A stretch of DNA of 64,000 bases from Rana temporaria (taxonomy: Eukaryota; Chordata; Amphibia; Anura; Ranidae), in NCBI RefSeq assembly GCF_905171775.1, contig NC_053492.1, forward strand, positions 281,018,938 through 281,082,937, written 5' to 3'. The translations under genes were made by a program, and so were the position numbers. A model generated the notes under the pieces. The model was not told where the DNA came from and searched no databases. It was given only the letters and a program-made list of their open reading frames with translations. Positions 1 through 10,133 of this stretch are shown one piece after another (the first letter of the stretch is position 1; each line of letters starts with the position of its first letter).

Positions 1-882
1 CTCCCATTCACTATTTGTTTACATTTTGGGACTTTTGTCATTCCAGAAATGTCCACTGGGTCAGTCTGTGGTCCAGGGATGCAATGTCATCCCTGGCCAG
101 CAGTTGGCGCCAGAGGGGTTTTGGCAGAGTAAGTTTCTCTAGCAGCCAATCAGAGGAGTTTTTCCCTCGCGGGGCGTGCTGGAGAGGAGTATATCTGTGA
201 CAGGTGTCATGTGTTCTAAAATCTTCGTGGGGTCCCCGTTCCAGGTGCCGCATCCACCTTCAGGGTGCGCGTATCCATGGACCCCGCCGGCGTGGCCCAC
301 CTGGCCATAATTGCAGACTACTTGGGACCTCATCCGGAGGTACAAGGGGACCCCAGTGACTGGCTGGGTTCCCGGTTCTATTGAAAGGATCCCAGGCTGG
401 GTGCCATTCGATTGGGGAGTCGGTTTGAGGAGGACCCGGAGGCAGGTCATCCAACAGAGCCTGAACAAACCAATTGGGGATCCGGTGACCAGAGTACTGA
501 CAGGTATGTTTTACTGTCATCTGGTGACCGCTGCAGAAATCTACTGGGAGGATTCGCTCCATCTATCTATCTAGCTCAGTTATTGTAATTGGCCTGTGGC
601 AGAGGCCCGAGCCGGGTCTATAAGAGAGGCCCGTTCCTCCCAGAAATCCTAAGTGACATCTTGGCTGCCAGGCCTGTAAAAAAGGGTCTGTCCTGGGGCA
701 CTTTACCCACTCAGTTGGAGTGGCGACGAGTTACAAATTGGTACTACGCAGAGAAGTACTGACTGCTCTATTTAACATCCAAGCCTGATACTGTAAGGTT
801 CTTCCTCTCTCTCTATTCATCAACTTTGTCCTTCCCAATTGATCTTGATGTTGGCCGTGTTGGCCTGGAAAATAAAGCATTG
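1..882. other. Unassigned left flank of the first hAT element
   Basis: No recognisable protein is encoded. The right part, about 590-880, is GC-moderate and ends with an AATAAA-like run at about 870. It continues, once the hAT element at 891-2509 is removed, into sequence at 2518-2700. This could be the end of an old retroelement, but I recognise no family, so that is only a guess. Open frames here are short and overlap on both strands, as expected by chance. Confidence 0.4.
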
Positions 883-1070
883 GAAAAAACTAGGGTTGTC
901 CCGATACTAGTATCGGTATCGGGACCGATTCCGAGTTTTTTCGGCGGTACTCAGACGCCGATACCCTGCCCCGATACACAAATAGAATACTTAACCCCGC
1001 CGCCGCCGACCGCCGCCACCGGAGCCGCAAACCACCGCCGCGATCCGCCGTCGTTACGCCGCATCCCCGC

Positions 1071-1276
1071 TACCGCCGACTGTGTAATACGGGCGGGAAC
1101 ATTACAGCTTTGAATAGCTGTAATGATTGGCGCCGCGCATAGACACTCCCCCTTGCTCGGGTGAACTGTCCAATCCCGAGCAAGGGGGAGTGTCTATACA
1201 CGCAGCGCGGCTCCAATCATTAAAGCTATTCAAAGCTGTAATGTTCCTGGCCGTAGTACTGTACACAGTCGGCGGT
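1071..1276. repeat. Long imperfect palindrome inside hAT copy 1
   Basis: The left arm runs from ACCGCCGACTGTGTA through the CACTCCCCCTTGCTCGGG block. The right arm repeats this in reverse complement, ending ACACAGTCGGCGGTAGC. The centre is near 1170. The arms are roughly 95 bp with a few small gaps. As single-stranded DNA or RNA this would form a long hairpin. Confidence 0.85.
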
Positions 1277-1302
1277 AGCAGGTAAGCGGGCCATGGCTGC
1301 AT

Positions 1303-2320
1303 ATGGGGGGGAAACATGGCTGGATGGGGGGGAGACACAAGGCTGGATGGGGGGGAGACACATGGGGGGGAGACACATGGCTGGATGGGGGGGAGACAGA
1401 TGGCTGGATGGTGGGGAGACACATGGCTGGATGGGGGGGAGACACAAGGCTGGATGGGGGGAGACAGATGGCTGGATGGGGGGGAGACAGATGGCTGGAT
1501 GGGGGGGAGACAGATGGCTGGATGGGGGGGGAGACACATGGGGGGGAGACACATGGCTGGATGGGGGGGAGACACATGGCTGGATGGGGGGGAGACACAA
1601 GGCTGGATGGGGGGAGACAGATGGCTGGATGGGGGGGAGACAGATGGCTGGATGGGGGGGAGACAGATGGCTGGATGGGGGGAGACAGATGGCTGGATGG
1701 GGGGGGGGGCACATGGCTGGATGGGGGGGAGACACATGGCTGGATGGGGGGGGAGACACATGGCTGGATGGGGGGGAGACACAAGGCTGGATGGGGGGGA
1801 GACACATGGCTGGATGGGGGGGAGACACATGGCTGGATGGGGGGGAGACAGATGGCTGGATGGGGGGGGAGACAGATGGCTGGATGGGGGGGAGACAGAT
1901 GGCTGGATGGGGGGGAGACAGATAGCTGGATGGGGGGGAGACAGATGGCTGGATGGGGGGAGACACAAGGCTGGATGGGGGGAGAGAGAAGGCTGGATGG
2001 GGGGGAGACACAAGGCTGGATGGGGGGGAGACACAAGGCTGGATGGGGGGGAGACACAAGGCTGGATGGGGGGGAGACACAAGGCTGGATGGGGGGGAGA
2101 CACATGGCTGGATGGGGGGAGACACATGGCTGGATGGGGGGAGACACATGTCTGGATGGGGGGAGACACATGGCTGGATGGGGGGAGACACATGTCTGGA
2201 TGGGGGGAGACACATGGCTGGATGGGGGGGAGACAGATGGCTGGATGGGGGGGAGACAGATGGCTGGATAGGGGGGAGACAGATGGCTGGATGGGGGGGA
2301 GACAGATGGCTGGATAATGG
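1303..2320. repeat. 23-bp G-rich minisatellite
   Basis: About 44 tandem copies of a unit close to GGCTGGATGGGGGGGAGACA plus CAT or GAT. Length varies by one or two bases, mainly in the G run. Because 23 is not a multiple of 3 and the unit lacks stop codons on either strand, long frames stay open in several registers (for example 1303-2271 plus and 1102-2379 minus). These translate into a 23-residue periodic pattern and are artefacts. The G runs could support quadruplex structures; that is inference. Confidence 0.95.
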
Positions 2321-2517
2321 GGGGACATGGCTGCATATGGGGGGGACATGGCTGCATCTGTGGGGGGACATGGCTGCATTTGTGGGGAGACATGGCTGCA
2401 TTTGGGGACACATTAAAAAAAAGTATCGGTATTCGGTATCGGCGACTACTTGAAAAAAAGTATCGGTACTTGTACTCAGTCCTAAAAAAGTGGTATCGGG
2501 ACAACCCTAGAAAAAAC

Positions 2518-3513
2518 CTTTATTCACTGTCTGGACTTTCGCTCACTGGTTGTTTCTACAATTACACCCCTAGACAACGCCAGGGTAACTTAATAGTCCG
2601 ATCCCCAAATTCAACCAGTGGCTCCTTCGGGGGTAGCGCTACACCTATATATGTTATCCATGTATTTAGATGCTTCCCTGGAGTTCACCTTAAAATACCT
2701 TTAATATCTGTATTTGTGGCCTGGCTTTGAGTGATTTTTGATTTGTCTCCTTGTCTGTGTTTTATTATTATTTATTTTGTATTTTTTTTTTATATTTGTT
2801 TGTTATTATGAATTTTGCAGTACAGAGAAGATACATTCAGTTGCAGCTTTGCAATAAACAATAAATTGTTGTGCTACTTTACATTATTTAATACCTGCAT
2901 TTCTAAGAATCAAAAGTTTTTATACAGAAAATTCCTTCAGTAAAGTTGCTGGAACCATGCAAAAAAGTAATGTTCTCAGGGGAGCATAAAAAGAGTATGT
3001 TTTTCAGTGTTGTATTAAATAAGGTTGTTGTATTAAGAAGACATCCCTGTCATCCTTATAGACATGCACGTCACTTTGGGCTGCCAGGAGTTTTTTGGTT
3101 GCTCTGGGAGAAAGCACATCTAAGGAACTGTTTGATGGGGATGCTTGCTTTGATATGACTCCAGAGAACCCACACAACTGTAACAGCAAATAGATGTAAT
3201 TCTGAATTGACAAGGGCCTTAATAATCTCTGAATAGCTCTTGATTTTTTCTAGATATATTAAAAGCTAAAGTGTTTAAGTCTGAGCTTGGCGCTGAGAAG
3301 ATAAAACACTTGTGTCAGCAGGACATCAACAAGTCAAAAGTCCTTTAATGTTTATTTTAAAAAAGTTTGTAAGATTAGACAAACATTCATGCCTATATAT
3401 ATATATATTCCAGTGGACTATAAATGAACTTCATCTGGGACCTAACAACTTCCTGAACAGATCTTATTATATAATATTGAAGAAAATTATTTCCTAAAAA
3501 TTAGCATCTCTAA
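2518..3513. other. AT-rich sequence without recognisable features
   Basis: The first ~200 bp continue the unassigned flank interrupted by hAT copy 1. The rest is AT-rich and apparently single-copy within this window. Several AATAAA-like strings occur, as expected from composition. No supported gene. Confidence 0.5.
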
Positions 3514-3933
3514 AGCCCCGTACACACGTCGGACCGAACCGATGAGAATGAACCGAAGTTCAGTTTCATCGGACCAAACCGACCGTGTGTATAGGCCATC
3601 GGTCTGTTTTCCTTCGTTCCAAAATGTTAAAACATGCTTCAAAACCGAACCGATGGACCACTGCCCGATCGGACCAAACCGATGGTTAGTACAGAAAAGC
3701 ATCGGTTCAAAACCCGCGCATGCTCAGAATCAAGTCGACACATGCTTGAAAGCATTGAATTTCGTTTTATTCAGCATGTCGTGTGTTTGATGTCACCGCG
3801 TTCTGACCCGATCGGTTTTTGGAACGATGGTGTGTACGCATCATTAGACCATCAGGCCACTTCAGCGGTGAACCGATGAAAACGGTCCGTCGGACCATTT
3901 TCATCGGTTTGTCCGACTGTGTGTACGGGGCCT
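3514..3933. mobile_element. Family B MITE, copy 1
   Basis: A ~420-bp element with inverted ends, GCCCCGTACACACGTCGG at the left and its counterpart ending TGTGTACGGGGCC at the right. TAA lies on both outer sides. Interior motifs ACCGAT and ATCGGT recur in both orientations. A core at about 3714-3810 (GCATGCTCAGAATCAAGTCG and onward) is shared by all family B copies here. No coding capacity. Superfamily is not settled; a TAA or TTA flank would fit PIF/Harbinger. Confidence 0.8.
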
Positions 3934-4339
3934 AAGTTGCAGTTGCTGAATACTTTACAGGGCACTTCAAAGCAGTTGCTTCTGGTTTACAATATTAGTG
4001 TGAGCCCTGCATGATATTGGTACAGAGGCTCCTGGTGAGAAAGAAGCACAACTAGTAGGGGGTTGAGTATTAAGGGACAACTTAAGGACTAGTGCAGAAA
4101 AGGTTTTAGTGTTTACTTATTTGTTAAAACTGCTAGGGGGTTAAGGGTAATGATACCCTTTCCAGGATAGGTTAGATGTTAGGGTAGGGAATTTAAGTGG
4201 TAGAAATGTTAAAGTGATATTTAACTCCACCCCCCAAAATTTTAAATATTGCAGCAGACAAAATGTTTAGATGCAATGATTGCATTTGTTTTCTTTTTAA
4301 TACCTTTTTCCTTTTTTTTGCCTTTTGGTCCGGCCAGTG
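3934..4339. other. AT-rich sequence without recognisable features
   Basis: Low-complexity T-rich run near 4290-4320. No repeat partner elsewhere in the window and no coding signal. Confidence 0.5.
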
Positions 4340-4774
4340 AGAGCCGGTTCACACTGGGGCGACCTGGGATCCGACTTCAAGTAGCCCCAAGTTGCCCCAA
4401 GTCGCACGGTCGAGAAAATGAATGGAAGTGAATGGGAGCCGTCTTAATGTACACTACTGTAGTCGCTCCGACATTTTAACCTACTTTAATCCGACTTCTA
4501 GGCAACTTGACTTAACTGAAGCAACAATACAGGAAGATAACATTCATTTCTGAGGCAAACCCCTCCCTCCCCCTCCCTCCCACAGAGCTGATTGTTGTTT
4601 GATTGGCCACTGGAAAGCCTCCTGTCCTGGAGGCGACTTGAAGTTGCCTTGTACTGTTCTGGAGGCAACTTGAAGTTGCCTTGTAAATTGCCTGATCATT
4701 CATACTCAAGTCGTGTCCAAGTTGCCTCCCAAAGTCGTGCTGTAAGTCGTGTTGCCCCTGTGTGAATGGGCTCT
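4340..4774. mobile_element. Family C MITE (AGAGCC..TTCACAC ends)
   Basis: About 435 bp bounded by AGAGCCGGTTCACACTGGGGC at the left and the reverse complement of AGAGCCCATTCACACAGGGGC at the right. The subterminal halves repeat AAGTCG and AAGTTGCC motifs in both orientations. No open frame of interest. It is a single copy in this window. Confidence 0.7.
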
Positions 4775-5835
4775 GAGTCAGTTATTTTTCAATGTAGTGA
4801 AAAAGAATAGGTGTATCTCGTGCCAATTGTACAATTGAAACAATTAAACAAAGCTGCACCTCAAAAAACAGTGGATGCCACTGCTACATAAGTGGAGAAA
4901 AAAAACGAGTAAGTGCGCTGGTTACTAATGAATATTAATGGAATAAATATGTGAAATAAATAGATAAATACCAAGTGTCACACCAGCCTGCCTATATACC
5001 CCAGTACATAAATGTCAAAATCTACATTGACACCATATAATACTGGCGTGACAGGTACCTAATATAAAACAAACTTAATAACTTGTGACCATTGGTGAAA
5101 ATGTCTATAGATCATAACTTAACATGCACAATCTCGATAGATCATAAATACATGTGCTGGTGCAATTAAGTCCTTGTGATTAATATGCACTGCAAAATCC
5201 ACAACAATTGCACGGACATCCAGTGAAATAATATTCAGTGATGAATGCTGTTGATGATCCGCCTTCACCGGCTATATGTGTGGACACCCAAAAGTGCTCA
5301 AAAGATGTCAGCTTACCACAAGTAGTTGAAAAAAGTGGTCAAATGCGCTTCACAGCAAGGTGAACCTTGCTACCAACGAATGAATGTGAAGATAATGGAA
5401 CAACCTCTTAACCCATGGAGACTCAAGACGGCATATGCAAATGAAGAAATAGGATCCGAAATAGTGTAATCCTGTTTATTAACTTAAACATTTTAAACAT
5501 AAAAAGCCAAGTGGCTGCTTACTTGGGGAGTGCCAAAGGCCCGGCACTGAGGCTGGATGGCATGGTATAAATTGGGGAGAAGGTCCTGTCTCGTGTGTGC
5601 TGGCGTGCGTTCCAACTTTCACAGCGGTGAGCCAGAGGGACCGGTAGTGACGTAAGTACGTGACCAGGAGCCGCCTCGACATACGTTTCATATGACACGT
5701 CTTCAGGAAGCGTACCTGGTCACTGGATGTATTGGTTTATATGTGTCTGTCAATTAAACCAGCAGGGGGAGGAGAAGTTTGGAAACTTTCACCGCCTCAG
5801 TCCCAGTCCGAATGGCATTTTTTCAATGTACTCTA
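4775..5835. other. Possible unclassified repeat containing a CGTTTCATATGACACGTCTTC motif
   Basis: An AT-rich region of about 1 kb. Near 5671-5712 it carries, on the minus strand, a CTTCCTGAAGACGTGTCATA-type block followed by GAAACGTATG. Related CTGAGGAAG..CGAAAC strings occur near 29000, 37000 and 41615. I cannot define ends or a target duplication. No gene seen. Confidence 0.35.
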
Positions 5836-6190
5836 ATGCCGTGTACTTTTTTCATCGGAAAAAAAACGATTGTGTGTGAGCCCCATGGGACTTTTTTCCA
5901 TTGGTGTAAAAAAATAGAACATGTTTTAAATTTTTCCGATGGAAAAAAAAAACATAGTAAATTACGATCGTCTGTGTGGAATTCCATCGGAGAAAAATCC
6001 ATGCATGCTCAGAATCAAGTCGACGCATGCTCGGAAGCATTGAACTTCATTTTTCTCAGGTCGTCGTAGTGTTTTACGTCACCACATTTTGGACGGTCAG
6101 AATTTAGTCTGATAGTGTGTATGCAAGACTGATGAAAGTCAGCTTCATCGGAATTCCGACGTAAAATTCCATCAGAAATCTGATCGGCAT
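5836..6190. mobile_element. Family B MITE, diverged copy
   Basis: The ends are ATGCCGTGTAC on the left and CGGCAT on the right. The core at about 5998-6095 matches the shared family B core (AGAATCAAGTCGACGCATGC, then a TTTTACGTCACC stretch). The arms differ strongly from copy 1, being dominated by TCGGAAAAA and GGAATTCC motifs. Confidence 0.6.
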
Positions 6191-6470
6191 AACAGACCAT
6201 ATTGTCCAGACAAAGTAGCAGTTAGAGGGTTGTGACAAATAATTTAACACTGACAGGGTGCTTACAATGGTCAACTTTTATTTATTTATGTAAAGGCTTT
6301 ATCCAAAAATAATAAATAAAGTTGTTACTGTAAAATATAAAAAAATGTTAGCTGGAGTTCGGCTTGAATTTGCTAGTCAAGCCTACCTCAATCCACTAGT
6401 GCATTTAACACGACCCTCTCCCCAGATTCTGTTGTCCAAGAGTGTCTCCAGTGGAGTTAAGACACTCTTA

Positions 6471-6877
6471 GGCCGCATACACACGGTCGATCCATCCGAT
6501 GAGAATGGTCCGACGAACCGTTATCATTGGTTCACCGCTGAAGCAGACCGATGGTCTAATGTGCGTACACACCATCAGTTCAAAAACCGATCGGGTCAGA
6601 ACGCGGTGACGTAAAACACACAACGTGCTTAAAAAAACGAAGTTCAATGCTTCCAAGCATGCGTCGACTTGATTCTGAGCATGCGCAGGTTTTGAACCGA
6701 TGCTTTTGTGTACTAACCATCGGTTTTGACCGTCCATCGGTTCGATTTTAAAGCAAGTTCTCTAACTTTTGTGCGAAGGACAACAGACCGATGGGCCATA
6801 CACACGGTCGGTTTGGACCAATGAAACTGGACTTCAGGCCGTTTTCATCTGTTTGGACCGACAGTGTGTACGCGGCC
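6471..6877. mobile_element. Family B MITE, copy 2
   Basis: The ends are GGCCGCATACACACGGTCG and its reverse complement ending GTGTGTACGCGGCC. TTA lies on the left and TAA on the right. The family core is present in reverse orientation at about 6600-6690. ACCGAT motifs recur along both arms. Confidence 0.8.
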
Positions 6878-6916
6878 TAACATTAAACAATTATCTTGTA
6901 TAATTTTCCTATACAT

Positions 6917-7001
6917 TTACCAAAACCATATAATATGAGGTCAAACCTAAACACTTTCAATTTGTATTCAATTGGGAAGGTCCTTGCATTACATACAGTA
7001 G
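6917..7001. repeat. Unnamed repeat, copy 1 left part
   Basis: The sequence AAAACCATATAATATGAGGT and about 60 bp after it recur almost exactly at 16603-16668. The repeat resumes after the TTAA element at 7880-7930, matching 17100-17160. The two copies are therefore paralogous pieces, each split by a different DNA element. Confidence 0.65.
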
Positions 7002-7879
7002 TTAACCTCCCTGGTGGTATGATTATGTCAGGTTTTTGATGCTGAAAGCGGTAGAATTGTTTTGCAAATTGGAAATTTGGCGTTTTATATTTTAGGCCTG
7101 TAATTCTTAGAAATAACTCACTTAAATCTGTCCAACCAAGAGTCTAGTAGACATCCCGGGTATGATAAGGTTTGAAACACAAAATCATAAGGTATAATAT
7201 AATAAATAATTATAAATAATTCTAACAAATAAGAATATAATAATAATAAAAATTATTCAATAATTTAATCAAATCAAAAACACTGAAATTTGCTCAGTTG
7301 CAGAATTGTCGCTGTCATTACTTTCAGTGTTTGATGACGAATTTCCCCACAAATTACTATCGCTCAATTTTGCAAGTGATTATAATTTATTATCGCTGTT
7401 TTCTAGCTGGTCTAAAACCAATTTTGACATAAAGGGACACTTTTTGGTTGCTATGGACAATGTCCAGTTTCCAGGCAGAAAGAACAGTTTTTATTATATA
7501 AAACTGCATGTAGGACACTGGGCAGACCACTAGGGACAAAGGGGTGTGTAATTATTTTATACAGTACTGTAATCTGTAAGATTATAGTATACTGTATGTG
7601 TACTGTGTTTTTATTTTTTTTAATTTGGCGACGATCTCCGCCCCTGTGCGTCATAACGTCGCAGGGAACGAAGCTCGGCGGCACTCGGGCACTGTGTGAA
7701 TCGAGCAGAGGAGGAGACAGCTCGCTCACACAGCGGGGAGACATTGCAGGATCCAGGGACAAGGTAAGTAAACTCTGCCTGGATACTGCAATGCGATCCA
7801 GTGTCTGGCTCGAGGATACGGCTATTGGTACTGAAATTTCACCCCAAGCCCAACTCTGGATTACCGCCAGGGAGGTTAA
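7002..7879. mobile_element. TTAA-flanked piggyBac-like non-autonomous element
   Basis: TTAA at 7002-7005 and at 7876-7879 encloses inverted ends: CCTCCCTGGTGGTA at the left, TACCGCCAGGGAGG at the right. A TTAA duplication is the piggyBac signature (Kolobok also uses TTAA). The body is AT-rich at 7180-7290 and GC-rich at 7620-7760. No transposase is encoded. It interrupts the unnamed repeat that resumes at 7880. Confidence 0.75.
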
Positions 7880-8220
7880 AGGTAAATATAAATCAAATTG
7901 AATAGGAAGATTGTATAATGTATGGCCAGCTTAAGACAAGAAGTGTGTTACTGGCCAGATCACCAGGTGAAAATTAAAGTAATAAAAGTCTAAAATAAGA
8001 AAACTCAATGCAGTCACCACATTTAAGGGTTGGTAACATGAAATATCCTAAATTTTTGTTTTGCGGTCTAATACTGCTTTAACGAGGTTCTAAACCATCT
8101 CCTATACCCAGTAAAGTGAACAGCCTCAGATGATACACAGAGATTAAACAAATCATCCTACAAAAGTTTTACTTGTGTATCTGCAGTCTTCTCCTCTCTA
8201 CACCCCTTCAAAAAGTCAGA
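7880..8220. repeat. Unnamed repeat, copy 1 right part, then unassigned sequence
   Basis: The first ~55 bp (GGTAAATATAAATC to TGTATAATGTATGGCCAGC) match 17112-17163. The remainder, to 8220, has no recognisable feature. Confidence 0.5.
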
Positions 8221-8933
8221 GGGCAAGATTCACATAGAGATACGACGGTGTATCTCCCGATACACCATCGTATCTCAGAGTTGCGTCGGTCGTATCTATG
8301 CGACTGATTCATAGAATCAGTTACGCATAGATATGCCTAAGATCCGACAGGTGTAACTGTGTTACACCGTCGGATCTTAACTGCATTTTTAAAATGGCCG
8401 CTGGGGGGCGTTCTCGCTGATTTACGCAGAGAATATGTAAATCAGCGAGATACGCCAATTCACGAACGTACGCGGGCCCGACGCAGTCACTTTACGCCGT
8501 TTACGTAAGGGTTTTCCCGGCGTAAAGATAAAGCTGCCCAAAGCAGGCGCATCCTATGTTAAGTATGGACGTCGTGACCGCGGGAAATTTGAATTTTTTT
8601 ACGTCGTTTGTGTAACTCGTTCGTGAATAGGGATTTACGTCGATTACGTTCACGTCGAAAACACCATCATAATTCGTAGCATGCGCACTGGGATTTTTCT
8701 AAGGCTGGCGCATGCGCAGTACGTTCGGCGCGTGGACGCGCCTAATTTAAATAGGAGACGCCCCCCTACCCGCCTATTTTGAATTAGGCCGCCCAATTTA
8801 CGCTACGCCGCCGCAACTTAACACGCAAGTGCTTTGTGAATACAGCACTTCCGTGTAAAGTTACGGCGGCTTAACGTAAATAAGAAAAGTTACGCCGCCG
8901 CAACTTTGCGCACGGCTTTCTGAATCTAGCCCT
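8221..8933. mobile_element. Family A hairpin-rich element, copy 1
   Basis: It starts GGGCAAGATTCACATAGAGA and ends TGAATCTAGCCC. The left ~170 bp contain three consecutive hairpins: AGATACGACGG..CCATCGTATCT, ATGCGACTGATTC..GAATCAGTTACGCAT and AAGATCCGACAGG..CCGTCGGATCTT. The right end is rich in TTACGCCGCCGCAAC. No coding capacity. Target duplication is unclear for this copy. Confidence 0.75.
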
Positions 8934-9192
8934 GTATCTTTCTTCATCTGTCAGGAGCACTGGAGAGGCTACAGTTACAGTGTGTGAGAGCTGATTGGAG
9001 TAAAGGAATACATGGCATACACACAAGTCCCAGAGGGCAGCGGGGGGAGGAGGAGGGCTCGAGGCAGAAGAGGAAATTAAGTACCTCGCTGCAGCGAGGT
9101 TGGGACTGATGTTTACCTTTGTACTTCAAAAAAGGTAAGAAAAAAATTATATATATATATTCAAAAACGAGGGGGGGTGGGGTGGTCTTTAG
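8934..9192. other. Unassigned sequence with a short TA run
   Basis: No gene or repeat boundary is seen. A (TA)n run lies near 9150. Confidence 0.5.
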
Positions 9193-9652
9193 TTTAAAGC
9201 AGAGTTCCACCCATTTAAAAGTCAGCAGCTACAAAAAGTGTAGCTGCTGACTTTTAATTATCAGACACTCACCTGTCCCACGGTTCAGCGATGCAGGTGT
9301 ACAAAGCTCGGCTCCTCTTCCCCTCCTCTCTGCCACGCCAGCAATCTAATTGTTGGCGCTAGGCGGTGGCTTCACATCCGGGCACGCACTGTGCATGTGC
9401 AAGTCGCGCTGCACGCTGTGAATGGCTGGACAATCTTCTGGGACATGTGACATGTCTCAGAAGATTGCAGGGAGGGAGGGGAGAGGTGATCTTCCTTCCT
9501 GTGCTGCAGTGCCAGGGGAGGAAGTGGGAGCTAGGTGCCTGTCAAAACAGGGTACCCCCCCCCCAAAAAATATAACATGCCAAATGTGGCATGTCAGGGG
9601 GTCACCAGCACTTAAAGCAGAAGTTTCATGTTTGGCTGGAACTCCGCTTTAA
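9193..9652. mobile_element. Family D MITE, copy 1 (TTTAAAGC ends)
   Basis: About 460 bp between TTTAAAGCAGAGTTCCACCC and the reverse complement of TTAAAGCGGAGTTCCAGCC. A small hairpin, AGTCAGCAGCTACA with TGTAGCTGCTGACT, lies at about 9220-9257. A C/A run is at 9555-9570. No protein. Confidence 0.7.
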
Positions 9653-9707
9653 GACCTAATTGTATAGTTGAGTGGAACTTAGGTGTTGGGCCTCATGCGC
9701 ACTGGAA

Positions 9708-10133
9708 TTTAAAGCGGATGCTCACCCAAAACCTCCAGTGTCACATTTGACACCTTTCAGGGCAGAGGGGGTGCAGATATCTGTATAAAACAGGTATTTG
9801 CACCACTTCCGGGTATAGACTCCCAAGGGAGTCTGGCCCCTCCACGTCACCCCCCCCCCATTGTGTTCTGGGAAACACTCGGCTCCCAGAACACAACAAG
9901 GACCAGTGGGAACTGCACAGCGTGACTCGCGCATGCGCAGTAGGGAACCGGGCAGTGAAGCCGCAGCGCTTCACTTCCCGATTTCCTTACCGCGAATGTC
10001 GGCGGGGAAGCCGAGAGCCGAGCTACCGCTCGGCTTCGGCTGCCGACGTTGCGGGCGACTTGGACAGGTAGGTGTTAATTTGGTAGCTGCTGGCTTTTAA
10101 AAAAAATGTTTTCAGGTGAACCCCCGCTTTAAA
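9708..10133. mobile_element. Family D MITE, copy 2
   Basis: About 425 bp between TTTAAAGCGGATGCTCACCC and the reverse complement of TTTAAAGCGGGGGTTCACCTG. Near the right end, TAGCTGCTGGCTTTTAA resembles the internal hairpin arm of copy 1, supporting one family. Confidence 0.7.

Larger units (their letters stand above)
891..2509. mobile_element. Non-autonomous hAT-type DNA transposon, copy 1
   Basis: The ends are an inverted repeat, TAGGGTTGTCCCGATAC at 891-907 and its reverse complement at 2493-2509. An exact 8-bp duplication, GAAAAAAC, flanks them at 883-890 and 2510-2517. An 8-bp duplication with a short terminal inverted repeat is the hAT signature. Subterminal regions are rich in repeated TATCGG motifs. 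The body has no transposase. It holds a ~200-bp palindrome (1071-1276) and a 23-bp minisatellite (1303-2320). A second copy with the same ends lies at 58870-63521. Confidence 0.85.

Noticed and set aside
1102..2504. Long frames on both strands of up to 425 codons
   Set aside because: Product of the G-rich 23-bp minisatellite and the palindrome of hAT copy 1.
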